Positions 28,735-37,165 of a stretch of DNA of 64,000 nucleotides are shown here, piece after piece. This DNA comes from Mycobacterium sp. Root265 (GTDB lineage Bacteria > Actinomycetota > Actinomycetes > Mycobacteriales > Mycobacteriaceae). Each line of letters starts with the position of its first letter. Position 1 is the first letter of the stretch. The DNA lies in the NCBI RefSeq assembly GCF_001428895.1, contig NZ_LMJA01000033.1:62001-126000 (forward strand), given 5' to 3'. Position numbers and translations under genes: made by a program. The notes below the pieces were generated by a model. That model saw only the letters and a list, made by a program, of their open reading frames with translations, was not told the origin of the DNA and made no database searches.

Positions 28735-29175
28735 TCAGTTGGAGTACACGCGGGTCGGGGCGATCAGCACCGCGGCACGTCGCTGCTCGACCATGGTGCG
28801 GTCAAAGGTCGCCCAGTCGTCATGCGTTCCACCGGCACTGGTGAAGACTTCCCGAAGCAGCATGCGTAGCGTCTCGCTGTCGGCGAGCCACGGTTGCGGA
28901 TCGTCGGGTCCGGCCAGTTCGGCACGGCCCTCCACGGTGGCCCACTGGCCACCGTTGCGAAAGGTGACAGCGATCTGCGGGCGCGCCCGCAGATTGGTCA
29001 GCTTGACCTTTCCGTAGGTGACGAACCCGAGCACCTGCTGCCCGGTCGCCGGATGCAGCAGTGTCGCGGCGTTGATCAGTGAGGCCTGGATCGTCGCGTC
29101 TGCGCGCACCGTCGACACGATCGCGAGCCCCTTCTCGGCAGCCGCCAAGCTGACTGCGTCATTCAGAGTGACCAT
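28735..29175 (-). CDS. PPOX-family (pyridoxamine 5'-phosphate oxidase-like) flavin/F420 protein
   Basis: 146 residues with the split-barrel flavin-binding fold: EKGLAIVSTVRADATIQASLIN, then VTYGKVKLTNLRARPQIAVTF, WATVEGRAEL and a C-terminal RVYSN. This is typical of the PPOX class of F420- or FMN-dependent reductases abundant in mycobacteria. Substrate unknown. The ATG at 29175 has GAGAGGACGAG immediately upstream; the frame is open for a further 200 nt but with shadow-like composition. Confidence 0.85.
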   Translation of the reverse strand: MVTLNDAVSLAAAEKGLAIVSTVRADATIQASLINAATLLHPATGQQVLGFVTYGKVKLTNLRARPQIAVTFRNGGQWATVEGRAELAGPDDPQPWLADSETLRMLLREVFTSAGGTHDDWATFDRTMVEQRRAAVLIAPTRVYSN

Positions 29176-29227
29176 CTCGTCCTCTCCTCGTGCCTTTCGA
29201 AGGCTACCGAAGCGCGCTCGTTCACCG

Positions 29228-30118
29228 TCACCCGAGCAGATGGGTGCGCGCGGCACTGACGAAGTCGGCCACCAACGGGTTCGCCTCGCCCGCCCGAGTG
29301 GCGACAACGACGGCGCTGGGCGGGAAGCCGTCCAGCGCCACGGTGGCGAGGTCGGCCCGCAGGGAGCTGCGGCGGTCACCGACCGGTAGGACCGCGACGG
29401 CCTGTCCGCCGGCCACCAGTTCGATCCGGTCCTCGAAGCTCTCGATGACGGGTCCGGCAGACACCGGACCGGGATCGTTCACCTGGTACGAGTCGGCCGG
29501 GAAGATGGCGCGGGTGCCGCCGTGTGAGCAGATGATCGACTCCCCGGGCGCGAAATCGTCCAGCGACACCGAGGCCCGGCCGGCCAGTGGGTGTTCCGCC
29601 GGCATCACCAGCATCCGCGGTTCTTCGTAAAGGACGGTGATCCGGGCGTCGTCGGTCGCGATGAACAGCGGTGCCCGCGCGACCAGCACATCCACCTGTC
29701 CCTGGGTGAAGACATCCTCTTCGTGGCACCCGAGGTGCCGGGTCCCGATCTCGGCCTGCGGGTGGCGGCGGCGCAATTCACGAACCGCGGGGGTGATCAC
29801 CAGGTCCTCGACGTAGCCGATGTTCAGCTTGCCCGCCGGCGTATAGGCCCGGGCGGTGAGCGCCGCTCGCCGGGCTGCACCCAAGAGTGCCTGCGCCTCC
29901 GGCAGAAACGCCTTGCCGGCCTCGGTGAGCAGGGCTCCCTGCGGCGTGCGATCCAGCAGGCGTACACCCAGACGATGCTCGAGGCGCTGGATCTGGCGGG
30001 ACAGCGAGGGCTGAGCCAGACGCAACTCCGCGGCTGCGCGGCTGAAGTTCAGCTGCTCGGCGACGGCGGTGAAGTACCGAACCAGCCGCAACTCCAGGTC
30101 CATTCCGAGATCGTTCAC
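29228..30118 (-). CDS. LysR-family transcriptional regulator
   Basis: 296 residues. The N-terminal winged helix-turn-helix (about 8-66: LVRYFTAVAEQLNFSRAAAELRLAQPSLSRQIQRLE) is followed by a LysR substrate-binding domain (about 95-290). It is divergent from the SDR gene at 30232 (113 nt between starts), the usual arrangement for a LysR activator and its target. Co-inducer unknown. Confidence 0.92.
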   Translation of the reverse strand: MNDLGMDLELRLVRYFTAVAEQLNFSRAAAELRLAQPSLSRQIQRLEHRLGVRLLDRTPQGALLTEAGKAFLPEAQALLGAARRAALTARAYTPAGKLNIGYVEDLVITPAVRELRRRHPQAEIGTRHLGCHEEDVFTQGQVDVLVARAPLFIATDDARITVLYEEPRMLVMPAEHPLAGRASVSLDDFAPGESIICSHGGTRAIFPADSYQVNDPGPVSAGPVIESFEDRIELVAGGQAVAVLPVGDRRSSLRADLATVALDGFPPSAVVVATRAGEANPLVADFVSAARTHLLG

Positions 30119-30231
30119 CTTGGTGGCAACCGGCCCGGTGCGCGACCCTATTCCGGGTCATGCCGATTCTGCATGGCGAGGTGCCGACCAGGTCTTGGAC
30201 AGCCGCTCCGGGCGACCGAAGACTCGAAGCC

Positions 30232-30972
30232 ATGAGCAGATACGACGGCAAGAACGTGGTGATCACCGGCGGCAGCAGCGGACTCGGGTTGGCGGCGGCG
30301 CAATACCTGGTGGACAACGGAGCGCGGGTCCTGATCACCGGACGACATCGCGACACCCTCGAGATCGCGGGTGAGCAACTCGGCGAGAACGCCATCACCG
30401 TGGAGAGTGACACCAGTTCACCCGCGGCGATCGACGCATTGGCGCGGCGAATCGAGGCGGAGTTCGGCACGGTGCACGCCCTGGTGCTGAATGCGGGCAT
30501 CGGGAGCTTCGACGCCTTCGAGGCGGTGACCGAGCAGACCTTCGACGAGGTGTTCGCGATCAACACCAAGGGGCCGTTCTTCACCCTGCAGCGGTTGGTT
30601 CCGCTGCTGACCGAGGGTAGCGGCGTGGTGCTGACGACGTCGATCGCGAACCAGACCGGTTGGGACGCCCTCAGCGTCTACTCGGCGAGCAAGGCGGCGC
30701 TGCGCTCGATGGCGCGCACACTGAGCCGGGAGTTGCTGCCCAAGGGAATCCGGGTCAATGCGATCAGCCCCGGGTCGATCGACACGGGAAAGTTGGACAA
30801 GGAGGCACCGGACAAAGCCGCGCGACTCAAGGCCGAATTCACCGAGAGCAGCCCGATGAAGCGGTGGGGTCACGCGTCCGAATTCGCCCCGGCCGTGGCC
30901 TTTCTGGCGTTCGACGCGACGTATGTCGCCGGGATCGAACTCGTCGTCGACGGTGGGGAGTCGCAGCTGTGA
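30232..30972 (+). CDS. Short-chain dehydrogenase/reductase (first of tandem pair)
   Basis: 246-residue classical SDR: cofactor loop TGGSSGLGLA, NAG motif LVLNAGIG, active-site serine in LTTSIAN and Y-x-x-x-K in YSASKAA, C-terminal AGIELVVDGG. R in ITGRHRD suggests NADP preference. ATG at 30232; an upstream in-frame start adds residues without support. It overlaps the next SDR gene by 4 nt (GTGA). The two are close paralogues and probably form an operon controlled by the divergent LysR. Confidence 0.93.
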   Translation: MSRYDGKNVVITGGSSGLGLAAAQYLVDNGARVLITGRHRDTLEIAGEQLGENAITVESDTSSPAAIDALARRIEAEFGTVHALVLNAGIGSFDAFEAVTEQTFDEVFAINTKGPFFTLQRLVPLLTEGSGVVLTTSIANQTGWDALSVYSASKAALRSMARTLSRELLPKGIRVNAISPGSIDTGKLDKEAPDKAARLKAEFTESSPMKRWGHASEFAPAVAFLAFDATYVAGIELVVDGGESQL

Positions 30973-31706
30973 GCAGCTACCAGGACAAGCGGGTCGTGAT
31001 CACCGGCGGGACGAGCGGTATCGGGCTGGCCACCGCGCGGGCACTGGTCGCGGGCGGCGCTCGGGTACTGGTGACCGGAAGGACTCCGTCCTCGCTGGAA
31101 AAGGCAAGGACCGCATTGGGTCCGGGAGCGATCGTGGAGGCCAGTGACGCCGTCGCCGATATCGACACCCTGGTGGGTCGTGCCGAGCAGGAACTGGGCG
31201 CCGTCGATCTGCTGGTGCTCAATGCCGGTGGGACCGCCGCCTCGACAGTCGATGACACCACGGAAGCTCTGTACGACAACCTCTTCGAACTCAACACCAA
31301 GGCACCGTTCTTCACCTTGCAGAAGTTTCTGCCGTTGATCCCGGCCGGTGGTTCGGTGGTTCTCACGACCTCGGTCAGCAACACCAAGGGGATCGCGACG
31401 ACGGGTGTCTACTCCGCGACGAAGGCGGCGCTGCGGTCCATGACCCGCACCTTCGCCCGGGAACTGGTCGATCGGGGAATCCGCGTCAACGCCGTCTCGC
31501 CGGGACCCATCGACACCGGGATCCTGGAGCGCACCATGCCCGTGGAGGCGGCCCGCGAGTTCCTCGAGCAGATCAAGGCCACCAATCCGATGCGGCGGTT
31601 CGGTGAACCCGAGGAGGTGGCCAAGGCGATCCTCTTCCTCGGGTTCGATGCGACCTATACGACCGGCACGGAACTGGTGGTGGACGGCGGCGCGTCGGAT
31701 CTCTGA
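30969..31706 (+). CDS. Short-chain dehydrogenase/reductase (second of tandem pair)
   Basis: 245 residues, GTG start overlapping the preceding stop. Cofactor loop TGGTSGIGLA, LVLNAGG, serine in LTTSVSN, Y-x-x-x-K in YSATKAA, and terminal TGTELVVDGGAS. Near-superimposable motif spacing with the previous protein points to a local duplication. The pair may form a heteromeric enzyme or act on related substrates. Cotranscription with the first SDR under the LysR regulator is likely. Confidence 0.93.
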   Translation: MSSYQDKRVVITGGTSGIGLATARALVAGGARVLVTGRTPSSLEKARTALGPGAIVEASDAVADIDTLVGRAEQELGAVDLLVLNAGGTAASTVDDTTEALYDNLFELNTKAPFFTLQKFLPLIPAGGSVVLTTSVSNTKGIATTGVYSATKAALRSMTRTFARELVDRGIRVNAVSPGPIDTGILERTMPVEAAREFLEQIKATNPMRRFGEPEEVAKAILFLGFDATYTTGTELVVDGGASDL

Positions 31707-31740
31707 CCCGCCACACAGCCGGCGCTGGAAGGATCGACCC

Positions 31741-32808
31741 GTGCCCGTTCCCACACTCCACGATCCCGACCGTCGCGGTTTCGCGAGTGACAACTACGCC
31801 GGCGTGCACCCGGAGGCGCTCGCCGCGATCGCGGCCGCCAACGGGGGTCACGAGATCGCCTATGGCGAGGACGCGTACACCGCTCGGCTGCGCGAGGTCA
31901 TCCGCACCCAGTTCGGCGCGGCCGCGCAGACGTACCCGGTCTTCAACGGCACCGGCGCCAACGTCGTCGGGCTGACCAGCATGCTGCCGCGCTGGGGTGC
32001 GGTCATCGCGGCGTCGACCGCGCACATCAACACCGATGAGGCCGGCGCCCCGGAACGGATGACGGGCCTCAAACTGCTCACCGTGCCCGCCCCGGACGGC
32101 AAGCTGACGCCCGAGTTGGTGGCACGCGAGGCGTACGGCTGGGGTGATGAGCACCGCGCCCAGCCGCTGGTCGTCAGCATCACCCAGACCACCGAACTCG
32201 GCACGCTGTACACACCCGACGAGATCCGGGCGGTGACCGAGTTCGCGCACTCCCACGGCATGGCCGCGCACCTGGACGGCGCGCGGCTGTGGAACGCGGC
32301 CGCGGCGCTGGACCTGCCGTTCCGGGCATTCACCACCGACGCCGGGGTCGACGTGCTCAGCCTCGGCGGCACCAAGAACGGTCTGCTCGGCGCGGAGGCC
32401 GTGGTGGTGCTGGAGCCTTCCCGCGCCGATGGGCTGGTCTATTTGCGCAAGCTGACGATGCAGTTGGCCAGCAAGATGCGCTTCGCGTCGGCGCAGCTGC
32501 TCAGCCTGTTCGACGACGACCTGGGATTGTGCAGCGCGCGGCACGCCAACGCGATGACCCAGCGGCTTCGCAGCGCGCTGGAGGCCGAATCTCTGCCCGG
32601 CCTGGCCTTCAGCCAGCCCAGCCCCGCCAACGCGATCTTCGCGACGCTGCCCAATGACGTCGCGGACCGAATCCGCGAGCGGGTGCGGTTCTACGACTGG
32701 GACCGGGCGCGCGGCGAGGTGCGCTGGATGACGGCGTGGGACACCACACCCGCGGACGTCGACCATTTCGTCGCCGTGATCCGCGAGGAACTGGGCCGCA
32801 CCCCGTGA
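31741..32808 (+). CDS. Threonine aldolase/beta-eliminating lyase family protein
   Basis: 355-residue fold type I PLP enzyme: FASDNYAGVHPEAL at the N-terminus, the cofactor-stacking region NGTGANVVGLTS, AHLDGARLWNAAAAL and the Schiff-base lysine in LSLGGTKNGLLG, all typical of low-specificity threonine aldolases, which cleave threonine to glycine and acetaldehyde. GTG at 31741 follows GGAAGGA. It is 34 nt after the SDR pair and overlaps ligC2 by 4 nt (GTGA), so a metabolic enzyme and a DNA ligase share one transcript. Confidence 0.9.
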   Translation: MPVPTLHDPDRRGFASDNYAGVHPEALAAIAAANGGHEIAYGEDAYTARLREVIRTQFGAAAQTYPVFNGTGANVVGLTSMLPRWGAVIAASTAHINTDEAGAPERMTGLKLLTVPAPDGKLTPELVAREAYGWGDEHRAQPLVVSITQTTELGTLYTPDEIRAVTEFAHSHGMAAHLDGARLWNAAAALDLPFRAFTTDAGVDVLSLGGTKNGLLGAEAVVVLEPSRADGLVYLRKLTMQLASKMRFASAQLLSLFDDDLGLCSARHANAMTQRLRSALEAESLPGLAFSQPSPANAIFATLPNDVADRIRERVRFYDWDRARGEVRWMTAWDTTPADVDHFVAVIREELGRTP

Positions 32809-33872
32809 AGCTTCCCGTTCTGCCGCCGGTACTGCCGATGCTGTCGAAGTCGGTGCCAGAGATCCCGCCCGGGGCGTCCTATGAACCCAAGTGGGACGGA
32901 TTCCGGTCGATCCTGTTCCGCGATGGCGACGAGGTCGAGCTGGGCAGCCGCAACGTCCGTCCGCTGACCCGCTATTTCCCCGAACTCGTGGAGGCGGCCC
33001 GCGCCGAACTGCCCACCCGCTGCGTCGTCGACGGTGAGATAGTGATCGCGACCGGAGATGGCCTGGATTTCGAGGCGCTGCAGCTGCGTCTGCATCCGGC
33101 GGCATCGCGGGTGATCAAACTTGCGGCCGAGACACCAGCCGCCTTCATCGCCTTCGACCTGCTCGCGCTCGACGACATCGACTACACCTCGCGGCCATTC
33201 CTGGAGCGCCGGCCGGCACTGGTCGCGGCACTGGACGGATGTGGCCCCACCTTCCACGTCACCCCGGCCACAACGGATCCCGGCACCGCGCAGCGCTGGT
33301 TCTCCGAGTTCGAGGGTGCCGGACTGGACGGCGTGATCGCCAAACCGCTCGACGGCACGTACCAGCCCGACAAGCGGGCGATGTTCAAAATCAAGCATGC
33401 CCGCACCGCCGACTGCGTGGTAGCCGGCTACCGGCTGCACAAGTCCGGCGACGACGCGGTCGGATCGCTGATGCTCGGGCTCTACGACGAGCAAGGTTCG
33501 CTGGCCTCGGTCGGCGTCATCGGTGCGTTCACCATGGCGCGACGACGCGAGCTTTTCACCGAATTGCAGTCATTGGTGACCGCTTTCGACGACCACCCGT
33601 GGAACTGGGCGGCGCACATACCGGTCGAGCCGTCGGTGCGGCGCACTGCGAACTCACGATGGAACCCCGACAAGAGCCTGTCCTTCGTACCGCTGCGACC
33701 CGAGCGGGTGGTCGAGGTCCGCTACGACCACATGGAGGGCAGGCGCTTCAGGCACACCGCCCAGTTCAACCGGTGGCGCCCCGATCGCGAACCACGCTCG
33801 TGCACTTACGAACAACTCGATCAGCCGGTGACCTTCCGGCTCCGCGACATCATCCCCGGGCTGACAGGGTAA
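32805..33872 (+). CDS. ligC2: ATP-dependent DNA ligase LigC paralogue
   Basis: 355 residues. Motif I EPKWDGFR with K29, FIAFDLLALDD, AGLDGVIAKPLDG, MFKIKHARTADCVVAGYRLHK and the OB-fold end CTYEQLDQPVTF. Clearly paralogous to the ligase at 27617 and in the opposite orientation, as M. smegmatis also has LigC1 and LigC2. GTG start overlaps the threonine aldolase stop. The two ligases may differ in substrates or expression. The lysine and downstream motifs are intact, so both should be active. Confidence 0.92.
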   Translation: MKLPVLPPVLPMLSKSVPEIPPGASYEPKWDGFRSILFRDGDEVELGSRNVRPLTRYFPELVEAARAELPTRCVVDGEIVIATGDGLDFEALQLRLHPAASRVIKLAAETPAAFIAFDLLALDDIDYTSRPFLERRPALVAALDGCGPTFHVTPATTDPGTAQRWFSEFEGAGLDGVIAKPLDGTYQPDKRAMFKIKHARTADCVVAGYRLHKSGDDAVGSLMLGLYDEQGSLASVGVIGAFTMARRRELFTELQSLVTAFDDHPWNWAAHIPVEPSVRRTANSRWNPDKSLSFVPLRPERVVEVRYDHMEGRRFRHTAQFNRWRPDREPRSCTYEQLDQPVTFRLRDIIPGLTG

Positions 33873-33932
33873 GGCGAGTGAACTTGCCCCGTACGCTCGA
33901 CGTGTCGATGGCAAACACGTTGCGGCGGAGGC

Positions 33933-33963
33933 GGGTCCGGCGGCGCGATCACCCGCCGGACCC
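33933..33963. terminator. Perfect 11-bp stem hairpin between ligC2 and HNH gene
   Basis: GGGTCCGGCGG (33933-33943) pairs perfectly with CCGCCGGACCC (33953-33963), loop 9 nt. It lies between two convergent genes, so it can terminate both. No T tract directly follows on either strand. Confidence 0.6.
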
Positions 33964-34013
33964 ACTGCGTGGGCCGTTTCTCTGTGTAGTTTTCAAGGTG
34001 CCTGAAAAGTCGG

Positions 34014-35300
34014 TTATGCGGCTGTGGGTACGTGGGAGCGTAGGTGCGCGGGCTCGGGATCGTCTGATTTGTGGGGTGGGATGAACCAGGGGTGCCGGTC
34101 GGGACCCAAATAGACCTGCCAGCCGCCGTGATGGATTGCGGTGTGATGGTGTCGGCAGAGCAGTACACCGTTGTCGATGCTGGTGGTGCCCCCGCTGCTC
34201 CACGGTCTGATGCGGTGGGCGTCGCACCAGGACACCGGCCGCCCGCAGCCGGGGTGGGCGCAGCCACCGTCGCGTACCGCCAACCCTTTCCGGATCGCCG
34301 GTGTGAACAGTCGCTCGCTGCGTCCGACGTCCAACGGCGCCCCCGCACCGTCGACAATCACCGAGGTGGTGGTGCTGTCACACGCGATCAATTCGGCGGT
34401 GATGGCGCTGACCGGCCCGGTGAATCCGAGGGTGTCGACGAACCCTGGCGTCTGGGGTCGAATGAGGGTGACGTGCGGCAGCACCCCTCCCGAGGCCGGG
34501 CGCCGCGAATTCGACAGGTAGGTCCGCACCAGCTGTCCGAGGGCGTCTGAGCGACGTTTACCGACCAGTCGGGGGTCCGGCGAACCGTCCGGCAGTGGGA
34601 TGGGCCGGCACAGCGGGTCCAGCGCGGTGAGCAGTTCCTCACCGGTGAGCGCGTCCACATCGAAAGTCGCCGCGACCCGCCCTTCCTCGGTGACGACCAC
34701 AGTCATCTCGTTGAGGTCAGCATTCTCCGCGACCGGCACCGACTGGTCGTCTTCGGGTTGAGCGCCGGCTTTGTCGATGGCGATCTCGCGGGCTTTCTTG
34801 GCCACACCCGAGGGCGTGGTCTGAATCATCAGCTTGGTGACGACGCCCGCCTTGTCCTGCTCGGACAACGGCACCCGACTGTTGATGTGGGCGACTCCCC
34901 TGCCGACGGCGTCCGCGAACTCGATACCGACCCCACCGAGACGCTGGGCCCGGGTCAACGCCGGCAGCGTGTGCGCCGCCCGACCGACCCGCGCCGCTCT
35001 GTGTGCCGCACCCGGTGCCACACCCAGGGCGGTAAGCAGATCGGCTCCCGAGCGCAGATGCTTGCGGTCCGGAATACCAAGACGTTCCGCGGCCGCGACC
35101 GCCTGGGCAATCACAAGATCCACCAGATTGCGCGCCACCACCGCAGCCACCAACACCGCCAGCAGGGGCTGCTCATCGAGCACCCGCCGCGGACAATCCA
35201 GCAGATGAAACAGTCTGCGCTCGCCATCTTCACCCGGAGGCGCAACAGCAAGGTCATCGATCAACGCATCGACAAACGTGTCGAGATGGGTGGCGTCCAT
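34014..35300 (-). CDS. DUF222/13E12-type HNH endonuclease-domain protein
   Basis: 428 residues. An N-terminal DUF222 region (about 1-330, Ala-rich helices) is followed by a C-terminal HNH nuclease domain: CAHPGCGRPVSWCDAHRI, then SIDNGVLLCRHHHTAIHHGGW, with paired cysteines for zinc and the H-N-H residues. This is the 13E12 repeat family found in multiple copies in mycobacteria; biological role unsettled, possibly a mobile homing-type nuclease. The gene stands alone. A consensus LexA box lies 144 nt upstream (35444-35459), and some M. tuberculosis 13E12 genes are known to be DNA-damage inducible. ATG at 35300 is the most upstream start in the frame. Confidence 0.9.
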   Translation of the reverse strand: MDATHLDTFVDALIDDLAVAPPGEDGERRLFHLLDCPRRVLDEQPLLAVLVAAVVARNLVDLVIAQAVAAAERLGIPDRKHLRSGADLLTALGVAPGAAHRAARVGRAAHTLPALTRAQRLGGVGIEFADAVGRGVAHINSRVPLSEQDKAGVVTKLMIQTTPSGVAKKAREIAIDKAGAQPEDDQSVPVAENADLNEMTVVVTEEGRVAATFDVDALTGEELLTALDPLCRPIPLPDGSPDPRLVGKRRSDALGQLVRTYLSNSRRPASGGVLPHVTLIRPQTPGFVDTLGFTGPVSAITAELIACDSTTTSVIVDGAGAPLDVGRSERLFTPAIRKGLAVRDGGCAHPGCGRPVSWCDAHRIRPWSSGGTTSIDNGVLLCRHHHTAIHHGGWQVYLGPDRHPWFIPPHKSDDPEPAHLRSHVPTAA

Positions 35301-35443
35301 ACTGGATACCGACTTTCACAGAAGGCGCCCAACGGGCACGATCATTCAATACGGTCCGACCAGTCCCGCGGGACCATCGAACCAATCGGCGACCGGAGTC
35401 GCGGTCTGCAGCTCACCGAGTCGCGTTGGGAGCTACGTCGCAT

Positions 35444-35459
35444 TCGAACTTGTGTTCGA
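35444..35459. promoter_or_regulatory. LexA (SOS) box
   Basis: TCGAAC-TTGT-GTTCGA is an exact match to the mycobacterial SOS box TCGAAC-N4-GTTCGA. It should bring the HNH gene, whose start is 144 nt away on the minus strand, under LexA control. Binding is inferred. Confidence 0.75.
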
Positions 35460-35605
35460 CTTTACGCGGTCCAAAGACGTCGCGCAAGGTGTTTATCCCG
35501 AGCGCGGCAACTCGCGGAAGTCGTTCTACGCGTGAGGTAAACGGGTCAGATCCGACGGACCCGCGCCGCCCCCAGACTTCGCGGCAGCCTCGGCCTATAA
35601 ATCGC

Positions 35606-35627
35606 TTGACCTCAACCATGGTTGATA
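35606..35627 (+). promoter_or_regulatory. SoxR/MerR-like dyad ahead of metallo-beta-lactamase gene
   Basis: TTGACCTCAACCATGGTTGA places a perfect 14-bp palindrome (TCAACCATGGTTGA, 35612-35625) right after a TTGACC hexamer. SoxR sites of actinobacteria have the same TTGACCTCAA left half. The right half departs from the symmetric CCTCAA arm and no good -10 hexamer is visible, so the assignment is tentative. Confidence 0.45.
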
Positions 35628-35662
35628 TTGAAGGCTGGGTGCACAACGACGAGGAGGCACCC

Positions 35663-36304
35663 ATGCGGCAGATCCGCTCCGACCTCTGGGAGACCCGGCA
35701 GGACAGCCCGTTCCCCGGCCTGACCACCCACGCCTACCTGTGGACCGGCGGCCCGGACGGCAACGTGCTGTTCTACAGCACCCAGACCGACGCCGACTTC
35801 GCCGAGCTGCAACAGCTCGGCGGGGTCGCCCACCAGTACCTGTCCCACCGCGACGAGGCCGGCCCGATGCTGGCGCGCATCGCCGGACAGTTCGATGCCC
35901 GCCTGCACGCCCCGGTGGCCGAGCTGGTCGATATCGGCAGGCACGCCCACATCGACGTCCCGCTCGGCAGCAGGCACCTCGACGGCAACGGCATCGAGGT
36001 GATCCCCACCCCGGGCCACTCCCCCGGCAGCACCAGTTATCTGGTGCCCGGCGCCAACGGCCAGAGCTACCTGTTCACCGGGGACACCATCTTCCTGGGC
36101 GAGGACGGCGACTGGGCGGCAGGCCATCTGCCCGGGATCAGCGATGCCGCAGAGTTGCAGGACAGCCTGCAGGTGCTGGGCCGATTGCATCCCGATCTGG
36201 TGATCTCCAGCGCCTTCCCGTCGGAGTCGGCTGTGCAGGTGCCGGGTCCACGGTGGGCGCGGTGCGCCGCAGAGGCACGCGATCGGCTGGCGGCGGTAGC
36301 CTGA
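35663..36304 (+). CDS. Metallo-beta-lactamase-fold hydrolase
   Basis: 213 residues. Recognisable parts: YLSHRDEAGPML (position of the H-x-H-x-D-H motif, but only H-R-D-E remains), TPGHSPGSTSYL (third metal site), LFTGDTIFLG (bridging aspartate) and a C-terminal substrate-binding segment ending without the usual final histidine. The degenerate first motif suggests one metal ion or altered chemistry. ATG at 35663 with GAGGAGG at 35651-35657. Upstream lies a SoxR-like dyad, so redox-stress induction is possible. It is 6 nt before gluQ, likely one operon. Confidence 0.85.
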   Translation: MRQIRSDLWETRQDSPFPGLTTHAYLWTGGPDGNVLFYSTQTDADFAELQQLGGVAHQYLSHRDEAGPMLARIAGQFDARLHAPVAELVDIGRHAHIDVPLGSRHLDGNGIEVIPTPGHSPGSTSYLVPGANGQSYLFTGDTIFLGEDGDWAAGHLPGISDAAELQDSLQVLGRLHPDLVISSAFPSESAVQVPGPRWARCAAEARDRLAAVA

Positions 36305-36310
36305 CGAGCT

Positions 36311-37165
36311 ATGCCAGCAGGCCGGTTCGCGCCCAGTCCGTCGGCCGATCTGCACATCGGCAATCTGCGCACCGCGGTCCTGGCCTGGTTGTTCGCCAGA
36401 TCGTCGGCACGCCGGTTCCTGATCCGGGTCGAGGATCTCGATGACCGCACGTTCAGCGATGTCGCCGCCCGCCAACTCGCCGACCTGACCGCCATCGGGG
36501 TCGTCTCCGACGATCCGCCCGAATACCAGACCGCGCACGCAGCCCGCTACGACAGGGTGATCGCCGAGCTCTCCGATCGCGGCCTGGTGTACGAATGCTA
36601 TTGCAGCAGAAAGGACATCCTCGGCGCGCCGCGGGCTCCGCATGCCCCGGAGGGCGCCTATCCGGGGACCTGCCGCGACCGCGACCCCCCGGCCGACCCG
36701 GACCGCCCGCCGGCATTGCGGTTGCGCAGCGACACCTTCTCCTACACCGTCGCCGATCTATTGCACGGCGAATTCAGCGGTGTGGTGGACGATTTCGTGC
36801 TGCGCCGTGGTGACGGGGTGACCGCCTACAACCTGGCGGTGGTGGTCGACGATGCCGCCCAGGGCATCGACCAGGTGGTACGCGGGGATGATCTGCTGTC
36901 GTCATCGCCACGGCAGGCGTATCTCGCGGCGCTGCTGGGCTACCCACCGGTGACCTACGCGCACGTGCCGCTGGTGCTCAACACCGAGGGCAAGCGGCTG
37001 GCCAAACGCGACGGCGCGGTCACGCTCGCCGAGATCGGGGTGCAGCCCGCATTGCGCCTCATCGCGGAGTCCCTCGGCTATGCCGGCGCCACGCTCGACG
37101 GCATGCTCGCCGAGTTCGATCCGGCGACTCTTCCGCACGAACCCTGGGTATACCGGCCCGTGTGA
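36311..37165 (+). CDS. gluQ: Glutamyl-Q tRNA(Asp) synthetase
   Basis: 284-residue truncated glutamyl-tRNA synthetase paralogue: [19 protein letters not shown] (HIGH motif as HIGN), [10 protein letters not shown] plus GTC for the zinc site, and KRLAKRDGA in the KMSKS position, without an anticodon-binding domain. It charges glutamate onto queuosine at the wobble position of tRNA-Asp. This fits the Tgt gene at 47219, since both belong to queuosine metabolism. Overlaps the next gene at GTGTGA. Confidence 0.93.
   Translation: MPAGRFAPSPSADLHIGNLRTAVLAWLFARSSARRFLIRVEDLDDRTFSDVAARQLADLTAIGVVSDDPPEYQTAHAARYDRVIAELSDRGLVYECYCSRKDILGAPRAPHAPEGAYPGTCRDRDPPADPDRPPALRLRSDTFSYTVADLLHGEFSGVVDDFVLRRGDGVTAYNLAVVVDDAAQGIDQVVRGDDLLSSSPRQAYLAALLGYPPVTYAHVPLVLNTEGKRLAKRDGAVTLAEIGVQPALRLIAESLGYAGATLDGMLAEFDPATLPHEPWVYRPV

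Larger units (their letters stand above)
35301..35662. other. Regulatory interval between HNH and metallo-beta-lactamase genes
   Basis: This 362-nt divergent interval has no credible gene. It holds the SOS box (35444-35459), a SoxR-like dyad (35606-35627) and the metallo-beta-lactamase ribosome-binding site (GAGGAGG, 35651-35657). Confidence 0.6.

Noticed and set aside
31573-33105. 510-codon minus-strand frame
   Set aside because: Shadow of the aldolase-like and ligC2 genes, which have intact catalytic motifs.
34014-35300. Insertion sequence around the HNH gene
   Set aside because: No terminal inverted repeats, target duplications or transposase; the gene is a 13E12-family member standing alone.
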